Source: Pseudomonas fluorescens (GTDB lineage Bacteria; Pseudomonadota; Gammaproteobacteria; Pseudomonadales; Pseudomonadaceae). Taken from it: a stretch of 64,000 nucleotides of DNA. Below, piece by piece: positions 54,472-63,550 of this stretch (position 1 is its first letter; each line of letters begins with the position of its first letter). The DNA is taken from assembly GCF_000730425.1 (NCBI RefSeq), contig NZ_CP008896.1, positions 1,798,001 to 1,862,000 on the forward strand, in the 5' to 3' direction. The notes beneath the pieces were generated by a model. It was given only the letters and a program-made list of their open reading frames with translations, ran no database searches and had not been told where the DNA came from. The position numbers were made by a program, and so were the translations under genes.

Positions 54472-55263
54472 ATGCCCGCTTTACCCTGGCTGTACCTGGC
54501 ACTTCTTTCCATTGGCTATGCACTGGCCCTGGCCTACGGACAACTGGGACTGCTGGCGGCGGTCTCGATCGGCTTGCTGCTGGTCGCCGGTTATGCCGTG
54601 CGCCAGCAACGCAACCCGTGGGCGCGCTACCTCGGCCACGGATTGTTTATCGTGCTGGCCCTTGGCCTGGCGATGCACTGGCTGCCGGGCTTCTACAACG
54701 GTCGCGGGATTGCCCCACAACGCTTCACCGCCGATGCCGTACCCTTCTCGATGTACCTGAACCAGGACAAGCCATTGATCGGTTTCTGGCTGCTGCTGGC
54801 CTGCCCATGGATTGTCGCCCGCCGCTCGTTGCGCCTGTCGATCTACGCCACGGCACTGGCCACGGCCCTGACCGCCATTGCAGCCCTCGGCGGTGCGGTG
54901 TTGCTGGGTATCATCAGTTGGGCTCCCAAATGGCCGGACCAGGCCTGGCTTTGGGTGCTGAACAACCTACTGCTGGTGACCCTGGTCGAGGAGGCGTTGT
55001 TTCGCGGTTACATCCAGGGCGGCCTGAGCCGGCGCTTCAAGCAACTGCCCTACGGCGAAAACCTCGCCTTGCTGCTGGCCTCGCTGTTGTTTGGCCTGGT
55101 GCATGTGGGCGCGGGCTGGCAGTGGGTGCTGCTGGCCAGTATTGCCGGCGCGGGTTATGGCCTGGCGTACCGCTTCGGCGGCCTGGGCGCGGCGATCGCT
55201 ACGCACTTTGGCTTGAATCTGCTGCATTTCGGGCTGTTTACCTACCCGATGCTGGCGGGCTGA
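54472..55263 (+). CDS. CPBP family intramembrane metalloprotease (type II CAAX prenyl endopeptidase-like)
   Basis: A protein of 263 residues with about seven to eight transmembrane helices. The catalytic elements of the CPBP/Abi family are present: VEEALFRGYIQGGL (motif 1, EExxxR), FGLVHVGAGWQW (motif 2, His), and ATHFGLNLLHF (motif 3, His and Asn). Bacterial members are used in protein processing or bacteriocin self-immunity; the substrate here is unknown. The ATG at 54472 follows CAAGGATTTTCA; the upstream in-frame extension runs through the REP and is rejected. Confidence 0.88.
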   Translation: MPALPWLYLALLSIGYALALAYGQLGLLAAVSIGLLLVAGYAVRQQRNPWARYLGHGLFIVLALGLAMHWLPGFYNGRGIAPQRFTADAVPFSMYLNQDKPLIGFWLLLACPWIVARRSLRLSIYATALATALTAIAALGGAVLLGIISWAPKWPDQAWLWVLNNLLLVTLVEEALFRGYIQGGLSRRFKQLPYGENLALLLASLLFGLVHVGAGWQWVLLASIAGAGYGLAYRFGGLGAAIATHFGLNLLHFGLFTYPMLAG

Positions 55264-55284
55264 GCCGGTCCCTGTTCACTGAAT

Positions 55285-55311
55285 ATAAAAGCCGCCTTCG
55301 GGCGGCTTTTG
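55285..55311. terminator. Terminator after the CPBP gene
   Basis: AGCCGCC and GGCGGCT pair around TTCG with A-run and T-run on either side. It isolates the polysaccharide operon from upstream transcription. Confidence 0.9.
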
Positions 55312-55484
55312 TCTGTTCAGCGTTCGATAAACCTAGCCGAACAGTCAGTGGTCGCCCCTGACCCTGTTCGGCAAGAATGCCTAGGAGATTTCGTACTCAC
55401 CCACCCAGCACAGGTTTGACTTGCTGGAACTGTGTTGAGGGAACCCACGCCGCTGCACCAGGCATCCAATAAGAACCTACGCCC

Positions 55485-56624
55485 ATGCCTCTCAAGACCT
55501 TGTCCATCTTCGGTACCCGCCCAGAAGCCATAAAAATGGCGCCGCTGGCGATCCAATTGGCCACCGACAGCCATTTCGACTCGAAAATCTGTGTCACCGC
55601 GCAGCACCGTGAAATGCTGGACCAAGTGCTTGAGCTGTTTGAACTGGTACCTGACTACGACTTGAACATCATGAAAGCCGGCCAGAACCTGACGGATGTC
55701 ACCACCGCCATTATCCAGGGGTTGCAGGCGGTGCTGGACGACTTCAGGCCGGATGTGATCCTGGTCCACGGCGACACCGCCACCACCTTCGCCGCCAGCC
55801 TGGCGGCCTACTACCGGCAGATTCCGATTGCCCACATCGAGGCCGGGCTGCGCACCAACGACCTGTATTCGCCCTGGCCAGAGGAAGGCAATCGGCGCCT
55901 GACCGGCAGCCTGGCGACGCTGCACTTTGCACCCACCCTCACTTCCCGGCAAAACCTGCTCAATGAAGGCGTGAGCCCGGAAAGCATCCATGTCACGGGC
56001 AATACCGTGATCGATGCCCTGCTCAACGTGGTCGAGAAACTGATGCCGATGCGTGCCCGGCTCGATCGACAATTTTCCTTCCTCCCCGAGGGGCAACGCA
56101 TGGTGCTGGTGACCGGGCATCGCCGCGAGAACTTTGGCGAGGGTCTGGAGCGTATCTGCAGGGCCCTGGCTGACAGCGCCCGGGACTTTCCAGAGGTGGC
56201 CTTTGTTTACCCGGTACACCTCAATCCCAATGTGCAGAAGCCAGTCAAGCGCCTGCTGGCCGGGATCGACAATGTGCACCTGATCGCCCCCCAGGAGTAC
56301 CTGCCCTTCGTGTATCTGATGACCCGCGCCTACCTGATCCTCACCGATTCGGGCGGCATCCAGGAGGAGGCGCCTGCCCTGGGCAAGCCGGTGCTGGTCA
56401 TGCGCAATACCACCGAGCGCCCCGAAGCCGTCGCGGCAGGCACCGTCAGGCTGGTGGGTACCAACGCCAGCTGCATTACCCATCACCTCAATCAGTTGCT
56501 GGAGAACGAGGCCGCTTACCGGCAAATGAGCATCGCCCACAACCCTTACGGCGACGGGAATGCCTGCCTGCGTATTTGCGCAGCACTGCTGGACCTCCCA
56601 CAAAAAAACGAGGCCGCCGCATGA
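55485..56624 (+). CDS. wecB: UDP-N-acetylglucosamine 2-epimerase WecB
   Basis: A non-hydrolysing epimerase of 379 residues that converts UDP-GlcNAc to UDP-ManNAc. It begins [23 protein letters not shown] and has [47 protein letters not shown] and [20 protein letters not shown], all conserved in the family. It is the first gene of the polysaccharide operon; 168 bases after a terminator leave room for a promoter, which I cannot fix by eye. Its stop overlaps the wecC start as ATGA. The ribosome site is weak. Confidence 0.94.
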   Translation: MPLKTLSIFGTRPEAIKMAPLAIQLATDSHFDSKICVTAQHREMLDQVLELFELVPDYDLNIMKAGQNLTDVTTAIIQGLQAVLDDFRPDVILVHGDTATTFAASLAAYYRQIPIAHIEAGLRTNDLYSPWPEEGNRRLTGSLATLHFAPTLTSRQNLLNEGVSPESIHVTGNTVIDALLNVVEKLMPMRARLDRQFSFLPEGQRMVLVTGHRRENFGEGLERICRALADSARDFPEVAFVYPVHLNPNVQKPVKRLLAGIDNVHLIAPQEYLPFVYLMTRAYLILTDSGGIQEEAPALGKPVLVMRNTTERPEAVAAGTVRLVGTNASCITHHLNQLLENEAAYRQMSIAHNPYGDGNACLRICAALLDLPQKNEAAA

Positions 56625-57883
56625 GTGTCGCGAAGATTTGTGTCATGGGCCTGGGCTACATCGGCCTGCCAACGGCGGCGATTTTTGCTTCACGCAAAAA
56701 ACAGGTGGTGGGGGTGGACATCAACCAGCACACCGTCGACACCATCAACCGCGGGGCCGTGCATATTGTCGAGCCCGAGCTGGAACTGCTGGTGCACGCA
56801 GTGATCACCCAGGGCTATCTGCGGGCGACCACCACGGTGGAGCCTGCACAGGCGTTCCTGATCGCCGTCCCCACCCCGTTCAAGAACAACCACGAACCCG
56901 ACCTGGGCTACATCAGGGCGGCTGTCGAAGCCTTGGCCCCGGTGCTGAAAAAACGCGACCTGGTAATTCTTGAATCCACCTCCCCGGTGGGCACCACCGA
57001 GCGCATGGCCCAGTGGCTCGCCCGGGCGCGCCCTGACCTGACCTTCCCGGCGACCCACGGCGAAGCCAGCGATATCCGCATTGCCCACTGCCCGGAGCGC
57101 GTGTTGCCAGGCCATGTATTGCGCGAGCTGGTGAGCAATGACCGGATCATCGGCGGCCTGACGCCGGCCTGTTCCGCCGCCGCCGCACAGCTGTACCAGA
57201 CGTTCGTCAAGGGTCAATGCATCGTGACCGACGCGCGTACGGCAGAGATGTGCAAGCTCACGGAAAACAGCTTTCGCGATGTGAATATCGCCTTCGCCAA
57301 CGAGCTGTCGATGATTTGCGCACAGCTGAAGATCAACGCCTGGGAGCTGATTCGCCTGGCCAACCGTCACCCACGGGTCAACATACTGCAACCAGGGCCT
57401 GGGGTCGGAGGGCACTGCATTGCCGTCGACCCATGGTTCATCGTCAGCAAGACCCCGGAACTGGCGCGCCTGATCCGCACCGCACGCGAGGTCAATGAGC
57501 ATAAGCCGCAGTGGGTGATCCAACAGGTCAAGCTGGCGCTGGCCAGCCTGCTGCTCAAGCGCCAGGACCTGCAGGCCGGCAGCGTGCGGATTGCCTGCTA
57601 TGGCCTGGCGTTCAAGGCCGATATCGATGACCTGCGCGAGAGCCCTGCCCTGTCTATCGCCCGGCAATTGGGCCAGGAGCTGGGGGTAAGGCTGCTGCTG
57701 GTGGAACCGAACATCGAGGCGCTGCCCGCCGACCTGTCGATGCACGCACTGACCGACACCGCCGACGCCCTTGAGCGCGCGCAGATTCATGTGCTGCTGG
57801 TCAGGCATCGTGAGTTCATGTCAATGCCCGCCCTGCGCGATGGTCTCCTGGTGATTGACGCTGCCGGTGTGCTGACGGCCTGA
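56621..57883 (+). CDS. wecC: UDP-N-acetyl-D-mannosamine dehydrogenase WecC
   Basis: An enzyme of 420 residues that oxidises UDP-ManNAc to UDP-ManNAcA with two NAD. It has the NAD motif [63 protein letters not shown], and the catalytic Cys in [20 protein letters not shown] overlap with wecB couples translation. The wecB-wecC pair predicts ManNAcA in the glycan, unless later enzymes modify it. An upstream in-frame ATG at 56576 lies inside wecB and is rejected. Confidence 0.93.
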   Translation: MSVAKICVMGLGYIGLPTAAIFASRKKQVVGVDINQHTVDTINRGAVHIVEPELELLVHAVITQGYLRATTTVEPAQAFLIAVPTPFKNNHEPDLGYIRAAVEALAPVLKKRDLVILESTSPVGTTERMAQWLARARPDLTFPATHGEASDIRIAHCPERVLPGHVLRELVSNDRIIGGLTPACSAAAAQLYQTFVKGQCIVTDARTAEMCKLTENSFRDVNIAFANELSMICAQLKINAWELIRLANRHPRVNILQPGPGVGGHCIAVDPWFIVSKTPELARLIRTAREVNEHKPQWVIQQVKLALASLLLKRQDLQAGSVRIACYGLAFKADIDDLRESPALSIARQLGQELGVRLLLVEPNIEALPADLSMHALTDTADALERAQIHVLLVRHREFMSMPALRDGLLVIDAAGVLTA

Positions 57884-57896
57884 GGTAGTACCAAAA

Positions 57897-60800
57897 ATGA
57901 ATACGATGGAACGTTCCTTACACAAGCGACTGCGCCAGGATCTGCAGACACAGCGGGCGACCAGCCAACAACTGCAGGCCGCCCTCTCCCAGGCCCATGA
58001 ACAGATCGCTACGCTCAACGACAGCCTGCACAGCGCCAATGCCAAACGCCATGTGGCCGAACAACGACTGATCAAGACACGCGCCAGCCTGACCTATCAA
58101 TTGGGCTATCAATTGAAGGCCGGCACCCGCTCGCTAGGCGCTCTGCTGCGCCTGCCGGTCATCCTGCTCAGACTGTACCGGCAAGCTCGCCGCAATCGTT
58201 TGGCCCGACTCCCCATCATTGCTGAGCGCGTGGGCCAGTCACTGCCTTTCACCGCCCCGGTGATTACGACACCGCCGCCCCACCCGCTGGCAGAGGCCGA
58301 CTACATCCGCAGCCACCTGTTGCCAGGCGCGCAGGACAATGCCCTGCCATTGAAAGTGGCCGGCGTGATGGACACGTTTACCTACGATGCCTACCGCCAT
58401 GAGTGCCAGTTGTTGCAACTGACCCCGGCCCATTGGCTGGCAGAGCTCGAAGCCTTCCAGCCCCAGTTGCTGTTTATCGAGTCGGCGTGGCGTGGCAAGG
58501 ATGACTTGTGGCGCAACAAGGTGGCGCATAACAGTGAGGAGCTGCGGGGTATCGTGCAATGGTGCCGGGACCGCGATATACCCACGGTGTTCTGGAACAA
58601 AGAAGACCCGGTGCACTACGAAACCTTCCTCAACACAGCCAAGCCATTCGACGTTGTCTTCACCACCGATATCGACTGCATTCACCGCTACAAGGGCGCA
58701 CTGGGGCACGCGCGTGTCTACCTGCTGCCCTTTGCCTGCCAGCCGGCGGTACACAACCCGATTGAGCTGTATGAACGCAAGGATGGGTTCTGCTTTGCAG
58801 GCTCCTACTACGTCCGCTATACCGCTCGAACCCACGACCTGGAGAACATCCTCAGCGCATTGCCAGGCTATGCGCCATTGGAAATCTTTGATCGCAACCT
58901 CGGCCACCCGCACCCCAACCATCAGTTTCCAAACGAGTATCAACCCTACATCGTCGGATCGCTGAGTGCCGAGCAAATGCCCTTGGCCTACAAAGGCTAC
59001 CGCTACGGCATCAATCTCAACTCGGTCAAGCAATCCCAATCCATGTTTGCCCGGCGCGTCTTCGAGTTGCTGGGTTCCAACACCCTGACCGTCAGTAATT
59101 TCTCCCGTGGCCTGCGCCTGTTGCTGGGGGACCTGGTGATCACCACCGACAATGGCGCACACATGCGCAGCCGGCTCAAGACGCTGGCGGACACCCCCCA
59201 GGGCAGCGCGAAACTGCGCCTGGCGGGCTTGCGCAAGGTGATGCAGGAGCATACCTACGCCCATCGTCTGCGCTATGTCATGGCCAAAGTCACCGGCACG
59301 CCGCAAGACGATCCCTTGCCCACGATTTGCATCATCGCCAACGCGGTCAACCTGGCAGAACTCCTGGCGCTCACCCACCACCTGCAGCGCCAGCGCTACC
59401 CCAACATCATCATGAATGTGGTGGTGAACAGCGAAGCGACCGCCACTGACCCACGGTTGCGGCTGATCAACCGTCGGCAGTTGAACGCCACGACCGTGGC
59501 AGAACTGGCCAACGGCGCAGGCTGGGTCGCCGGGATGGTCGCCGAGGACTACTACGGCCCTCACTACCTGTTGGACCTGGCCCTGGCCACGCGCTACAGC
59601 CAGGCCAACGTGCTCGGCAAAGTGGCCCATTACGCCGTGGACGAGCACGGCATCCACCTGTTCAATGCCGGGCAGGACTACCGTCGCGCCGACGCCATCG
59701 CCGCCCGATGCGCGCTGATCAAAACCACTTTGCTGGCCAGGCAAACTGCCCACGATTGGCTCGACAGCCTGCCGACCCTTGAATACCGAGACCCCAAGGC
59801 CCTGGCGACCGACGCCTTCAGCTACTGCAGACAGGCTGCGGGCCTGCCCCCCCAGCAAGTAAGCGCCGCGGTGAACGACCCTGGGATGGACAGCGGCATC
59901 GCCCTTGATACGCTGCTACGTCAGGCAGAAACCATCCCTGCGCAGGTAATCAATGCCAGTGCCCCACATATCGGCGCCAGGGCCTTGGCGAAGCTGTTTA
60001 CCCCGCTAGGCAACCGCCAACTACGCGATCAGCTTGATGCCGATGTCGATGCCTGGCATATCAGTTCCTCCCTGGCCGACGGTAAGCATGAGTACTGCTA
60101 TGCCCGCCAGGAACTGAGCGTTGCGCAACTGACCGGCAGCACCTGCCTGAAGCTGTGTCTCGATGCCACGCCGGGTATGAACATTCAGTTGGTGATTCTG
60201 TTCCTGGATGCCCAAAAACAACGCATCAGCCACGTCATGCAACCGGCCAATCGCAATCTGACCTGTGATGTCCCACCGGAAGCCGCCTGGATCCGCCTCG
60301 CTATACGCACTTATGGAGGCGGCAGCACGACGATCAGGGCGCTGGTCCTGGGGCACCGTGATTGCCAACCCTCGACGTTGCTTGCCAAGGCCGGGCATCT
60401 GCTGCTGACCAACCACTACCCGGCCTATGACGATCTTTACCGAAACGGTTTTGTGCACACCCGCGTGGCCGCCTACCAGACACATGGGCTGGCGGTGGAT
60501 GTGTTTCGCCTGCGCCAGAACGAGCCGGTCAGCTATCAGGAGTTTGAAAACGTTGATGTCATGACCGGCTCCCAGTCAGCCCTGACAAACATGCTCGGCG
60601 CTGGGATGTACAAATCGATCCTGGTACATGCCCTCAACCCGCAGATGTGGGACGTCCTGCGTTTGTCTACCCTCCCCATTATCGTCTGGGTCCATGGCGC
60701 CGAGATCCAGCCATGGTGGCGGCGGGCGCACAACTATGGCAGTGAAGAATGCCGGCAACTGGGCAAGCTTGAAAGCGAGCGGCGCATGGGTTTCTGGCGC

Positions 60801-61583
60801 ACTCTGCTCAACCCCATGCCGGCCAACTTGCAGCTGGTATTCGTATCGCACCACTTCGCCGAAGAGGTCATGGAAGACCTGGGCTTTCGCTTGCCCCCCC
60901 GCCAGTACCGGATCATTCACAACCCGATCAATACCCGGTTGTTTTCCTATCAGGAAAAACCCCTGGGGCAGCGCAAGAAAATCCTCTCGATCCGTCCCTA
61001 CGCATCGCGCACCTATGCCAATGACCTGAGCGTCAAGGCCATCCAGTTGCTGGCGCAAAAGCCCTGGTTCAACGAACTGGAGTTTCGCCTGGTCGGCGAC
61101 GGGCCGCTGTTTGAGGAGACGTTGGCACCCCTGCGCCAGTATCCGAATGTGCGGATTGAAAAGGGCTACCTCAAGCAATCGGACATTGCCGAACTGCACA
61201 AACACTATGGGGTGTTCCTGTGCCCCAGCCGCATGGACACACAAGGTGTGTCGCGCGATGAGGCCATGGCCTCGGGCCTGGTCCCGATCACCAGTCGGGT
61301 CGGCGCAATAGCGGAATTTGTCGACGATGACAGTGGATTTCTAGCCGAGCCCGAGAGTTTCACCCAACTGAGCGAAGCCATTGAAAGCCTGTTTCTGAAC
61401 CCATGCCTGTTCCGGGAAAAATCCCTGAACGCCAGGCAGCGGGTGGTCATGCAAAGCGACACGCTGCAGATTTCCAAGGCTGAACTCAACCTCATACGAG
61501 ATTGCAATGACGATAGAGAAAGAATCGACACTCCAGTCAACCCTGCTCTCGACACTCATTTGGTGCATGGCATTGGCTCATAA
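57897..61583 (+). CDS. Multidomain glycosyltransferase (CgeB-like, GT2-like and GT4 modules)
   Basis: A soluble protein of 1228 residues. Visible parts: coiled coil (about 5-60); a CgeB-like glycosyltransferase (about 150-460: VFWNKEDPVHYETFLNTAKP, then MFARRVFELLGSNTLTVSN); a GT2-like Rossmann segment (about 475-620), in which GMVAEDYYGPHYLLDLA stands where the DxD metal site and following helix lie in GT2 enzymes; an unassigned, probably beta-rich linker (about 700-820); and a C-terminal GT4 module (about 830-1200) with SIRPYASRTYANDLSVKAIQLL and the nucleotide-sugar site SRDEAMASGLVPITSRVGAI. It probably adds several sugars of one repeat unit. A fusion of three transferases of different families is unusual; each module needs confirmation. 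Confidence 0.8.
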   Translation: MNTMERSLHKRLRQDLQTQRATSQQLQAALSQAHEQIATLNDSLHSANAKRHVAEQRLIKTRASLTYQLGYQLKAGTRSLGALLRLPVILLRLYRQARRNRLARLPIIAERVGQSLPFTAPVITTPPPHPLAEADYIRSHLLPGAQDNALPLKVAGVMDTFTYDAYRHECQLLQLTPAHWLAELEAFQPQLLFIESAWRGKDDLWRNKVAHNSEELRGIVQWCRDRDIPTVFWNKEDPVHYETFLNTAKPFDVVFTTDIDCIHRYKGALGHARVYLLPFACQPAVHNPIELYERKDGFCFAGSYYVRYTARTHDLENILSALPGYAPLEIFDRNLGHPHPNHQFPNEYQPYIVGSLSAEQMPLAYKGYRYGINLNSVKQSQSMFARRVFELLGSNTLTVSNFSRGLRLLLGDLVITTDNGAHMRSRLKTLADTPQGSAKLRLAGLRKVMQEHTYAHRLRYVMAKVTGTPQDDPLPTICIIANAVNLAELLALTHHLQRQRYPNIIMNVVVNSEATATDPRLRLINRRQLNATTVAELANGAGWVAGMVAEDYYGPHYLLDLALATRYSQANVLGKVAHYAVDEHGIHLFNAGQDYRRADAIAARCALIKTTLLARQTAHDWLDSLPTLEYRDPKALATDAFSYCRQAAGLPPQQVSAAVNDPGMDSGIALDTLLRQAETIPAQVINASAPHIGARALAKLFTPLGNRQLRDQLDADVDAWHISSSLADGKHEYCYARQELSVAQLTGSTCLKLCLDATPGMNIQLVILFLDAQKQRISHVMQPANRNLTCDVPPEAAWIRLAIRTYGGGSTTIRALVLGHRDCQPSTLLAKAGHLLLTNHYPAYDDLYRNGFVHTRVAAYQTHGLAVDVFRLRQNEPVSYQEFENVDVMTGSQSALTNMLGAGMYKSILVHALNPQMWDVLRLSTLPIIVWVHGAEIQPWWRRAHNYGSEECRQLGKLESERRMGFWRTLLNPMPANLQLVFVSHHFAEEVMEDLGFRLPPRQYRIIHNPINTRLFSYQEKPLGQRKKILSIRPYASRTYANDLSVKAIQLLAQKPWFNELEFRLVGDGPLFEETLAPLRQYPNVRIEKGYLKQSDIAELHKHYGVFLCPSRMDTQGVSRDEAMASGLVPITSRVGAIAEFVDDDSGFLAEPESFTQLSEAIESLFLNPCLFREKSLNARQRVVMQSDTLQISKAELNLIRDCNDDRERIDTPVNPALDTHLVHGIGS

Positions 61584-62319
61584 GTCCATACAGGTCGCCC
61601 CGGCCACCACATTCATCGCGCATACCGCACACTTTTGTGCCCAGGCCCTACTGATTGTGACTTTCCTGTTACCGATCAAAATCCTTATTCTGCTGGGCTC
61701 CGATTCGATACCCGACGATCTGCCCCAAGTGTTCAAGGCGCTCAGCAAAACCTGGCTGATTACTGCTCTGATTGTGCTGACCGTGCTGTCTTACGCCCTG
61801 TATTTATCTTCGGAACTGGTTGCCTCGCGCTATTCAAGAACAGGCGCTTACCAGTTGATGAACCACAGCAGCCAGTCGCCCGCCTCAAACAACCAGCGCC
61901 CCCTGGCAGTGCTGGCTTTCTGCAGATTCACCCGCGGTTTGTCAGCGGCGAGTTTTGTGACACTCATGGCGCTGGTAATGCTGTCTATCTACCCGGCGTT
62001 GTTCACGATTACCCTGCTCTACATCGTCGCTGTCACGGCACTGCTCATCGTTTTATTCAATCGCAAGGACCGTATCCGTTCAATTGTGCGGCGCCATCAC
62101 ACAAAGCTGCTCAATGCCATGTCCGCCCTGGGCTTTCTTGGAACATTTGCGTTTATGGTCGTGGATTTTCTGTACATGACCCCGGTCCCCATCTATATCG
62201 CCCTCCTGTCATTGATCCTGGTTCGGCAAAGCCTTACCCGGCTCAAATCGATGATCGAGGACGCTATTTATCTGAAAAACCACCAACAAAAAATCCACGC
62301 CTTGTTTTTCACCCACTGA
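61507..62319 (+). CDS. Polytopic membrane protein of the polysaccharide operon
   Basis: A 270-residue protein with about six hydrophobic helices (around 42-62, 82-104, 148-170, 172-188, 206-224 and 226-244), a loop rich in Ser/Asn/Gln, and a C-terminal RQSLTRLKSMIEDAIYLKNHQQKIHALFF. The helix pattern is reminiscent of the membrane half of a type-1 ABC exporter without ATPase, but I cannot prove homology. Started at the ATG at 61507, it overlaps the upstream gene by 77 bases. An ATG at 61567 (MALAHKSIQVAP) would shorten that to 17 bases and is about as likely. Confidence 0.65.
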   Translation: MTIEKESTLQSTLLSTLIWCMALAHKSIQVAPATTFIAHTAHFCAQALLIVTFLLPIKILILLGSDSIPDDLPQVFKALSKTWLITALIVLTVLSYALYLSSELVASRYSRTGAYQLMNHSSQSPASNNQRPLAVLAFCRFTRGLSAASFVTLMALVMLSIYPALFTITLLYIVAVTALLIVLFNRKDRIRSIVRRHHTKLLNAMSALGFLGTFAFMVVDFLYMTPVPIYIALLSLILVRQSLTRLKSMIEDAIYLKNHQQKIHALFFTH

Positions 62320-62350
62320 CGTTCAACGTCCCCATCAGGAGAGGGTGACC

Positions 62351-63550
62351 ATGCCCAGGATTGCCATGATTGTATGGAATGAATTTCGCCACGACGCCCG
62401 CGTCTTGAAACAGGCCCAGACACTTCAGGCGGCGGGCTACCAGGTCAGCGTATTCGCGTTGCATACCCCAGGTGTTACCCACCGTGCCGAAACCCTCGGG
62501 GATGGCACCCAGGTAATACGCGTCGCAAGGCGGCCATTTGGGCCATGGCGAACCACCAAGCCAGCGCAGGCGCAAAGCCCGGCTGCTGCCGGTCACTCAA
62601 GGCCGATCCTGCGCGTTGTTGCGCGGTTGTGGACACACCTGGGCCTGATCATACGCATCGCCTGGCATCGCGCCGCCGTGGTCCACGCCCATGACGTCAA
62701 TACCCTGCCCAGCGCCTGGCTCGCCGCGCGGCTCAGTGGCGCAAAACTGGTGTATGACGCCCATGAAATCAGCACCAGCCGCGAAGGCTACGGTAGCTAC
62801 CGCACATGGGTGGCACGGGTCGAACGCGCACTGATGCCCAGAACGCAAGGCAACCTGACTACCACCGAGGCACGAGCGAAGTTTTTTGCCCGTGCCTATG
62901 CCATCGCCCGTCCACTGGTGTTGCAGAATCGACCTCGCTTCAGGCACAGCGCACCGACCCAACGGATTCGCCTTGAACTGGGCCTGGAGCAGCCCTGGCC
63001 TATCGTGGTGTATCAAGGCGGGTTGCAGCAGGGGCGCGGCCTGGAGCGGCTGCTGCAAGTCGCCACGACGGTGGCGGATGCCTATTTCGTCTTGATCGGT
63101 GGTGGAAAGCTGGCACTGGGGCTCATGGCATTGCGCGATGAACTGGGGCTGGCCGGGCGTGTGCATTTTATCCCCACCGTTCCCCTGGCAGATTTGCCCA
63201 GCTATACCGCCTCCGCCGACATTGGTGTGCAGCCTCTGGAAAACACCTGCCTGAACCACTTCACCACCGACTCCAACAAACTCTTTGAATACGTGAATGC
63301 GGGGTTGCCGGTGATTGCGAGTGACTTTCCGGAAATCCGCCGGATTGTCAAAAAACATGACCTCGGGTTGCTGGTGCGCGCCGGTGACGATACGCAACTG
63401 CGCACCGCCCTGCAGTGCCTGGTGGAGTCCCCCACACTGCGAGGCAAGTACGCCGGCAATGCCAGCGAGGCGGCCAGGCACCTGAACTGGGAGCAACAAG
63501 AAACATCGCTGGTGAACCTTTATCAAGGCCTGGCGCAGGTACGTCCATGA
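62351..63550 (+). CDS. GT4 family glycosyltransferase
   Basis: A 399-residue GT-B transferase. The N-terminal acceptor half has MIVWNEFRHDARVLKQAQTL and VVHAHDVNTLPSAWLAARLSGAKLVYDAHE. The C-terminal donor half has PWPIVVYQGGLQQGRGLERLLQV and KLFEYVNAGLPVIASDFPEI, the nucleotide-sugar site. The ATG at 62351 has AGGAGAGG 5 to 6 bases upstream (GTG at 62345 is possible). It ends with an ATGA overlap to the next gene, so it is translationally coupled. The sugar and linkage are unknown. Confidence 0.9.
   Translation: MPRIAMIVWNEFRHDARVLKQAQTLQAAGYQVSVFALHTPGVTHRAETLGDGTQVIRVARRPFGPWRTTKPAQAQSPAAAGHSRPILRVVARLWTHLGLIIRIAWHRAAVVHAHDVNTLPSAWLAARLSGAKLVYDAHEISTSREGYGSYRTWVARVERALMPRTQGNLTTTEARAKFFARAYAIARPLVLQNRPRFRHSAPTQRIRLELGLEQPWPIVVYQGGLQQGRGLERLLQVATTVADAYFVLIGGGKLALGLMALRDELGLAGRVHFIPTVPLADLPSYTASADIGVQPLENTCLNHFTTDSNKLFEYVNAGLPVIASDFPEIRRIVKKHDLGLLVRAGDDTQLRTALQCLVESPTLRGKYAGNASEAARHLNWEQQETSLVNLYQGLAQVRP

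Noticed and set aside
55317..55484. JUMPstart/ops element expected before a polysaccharide operon
   Set aside because: I looked for GGCGGTAG and its context and did not find it; the operon seems not to use RfaH-type control, at least here.
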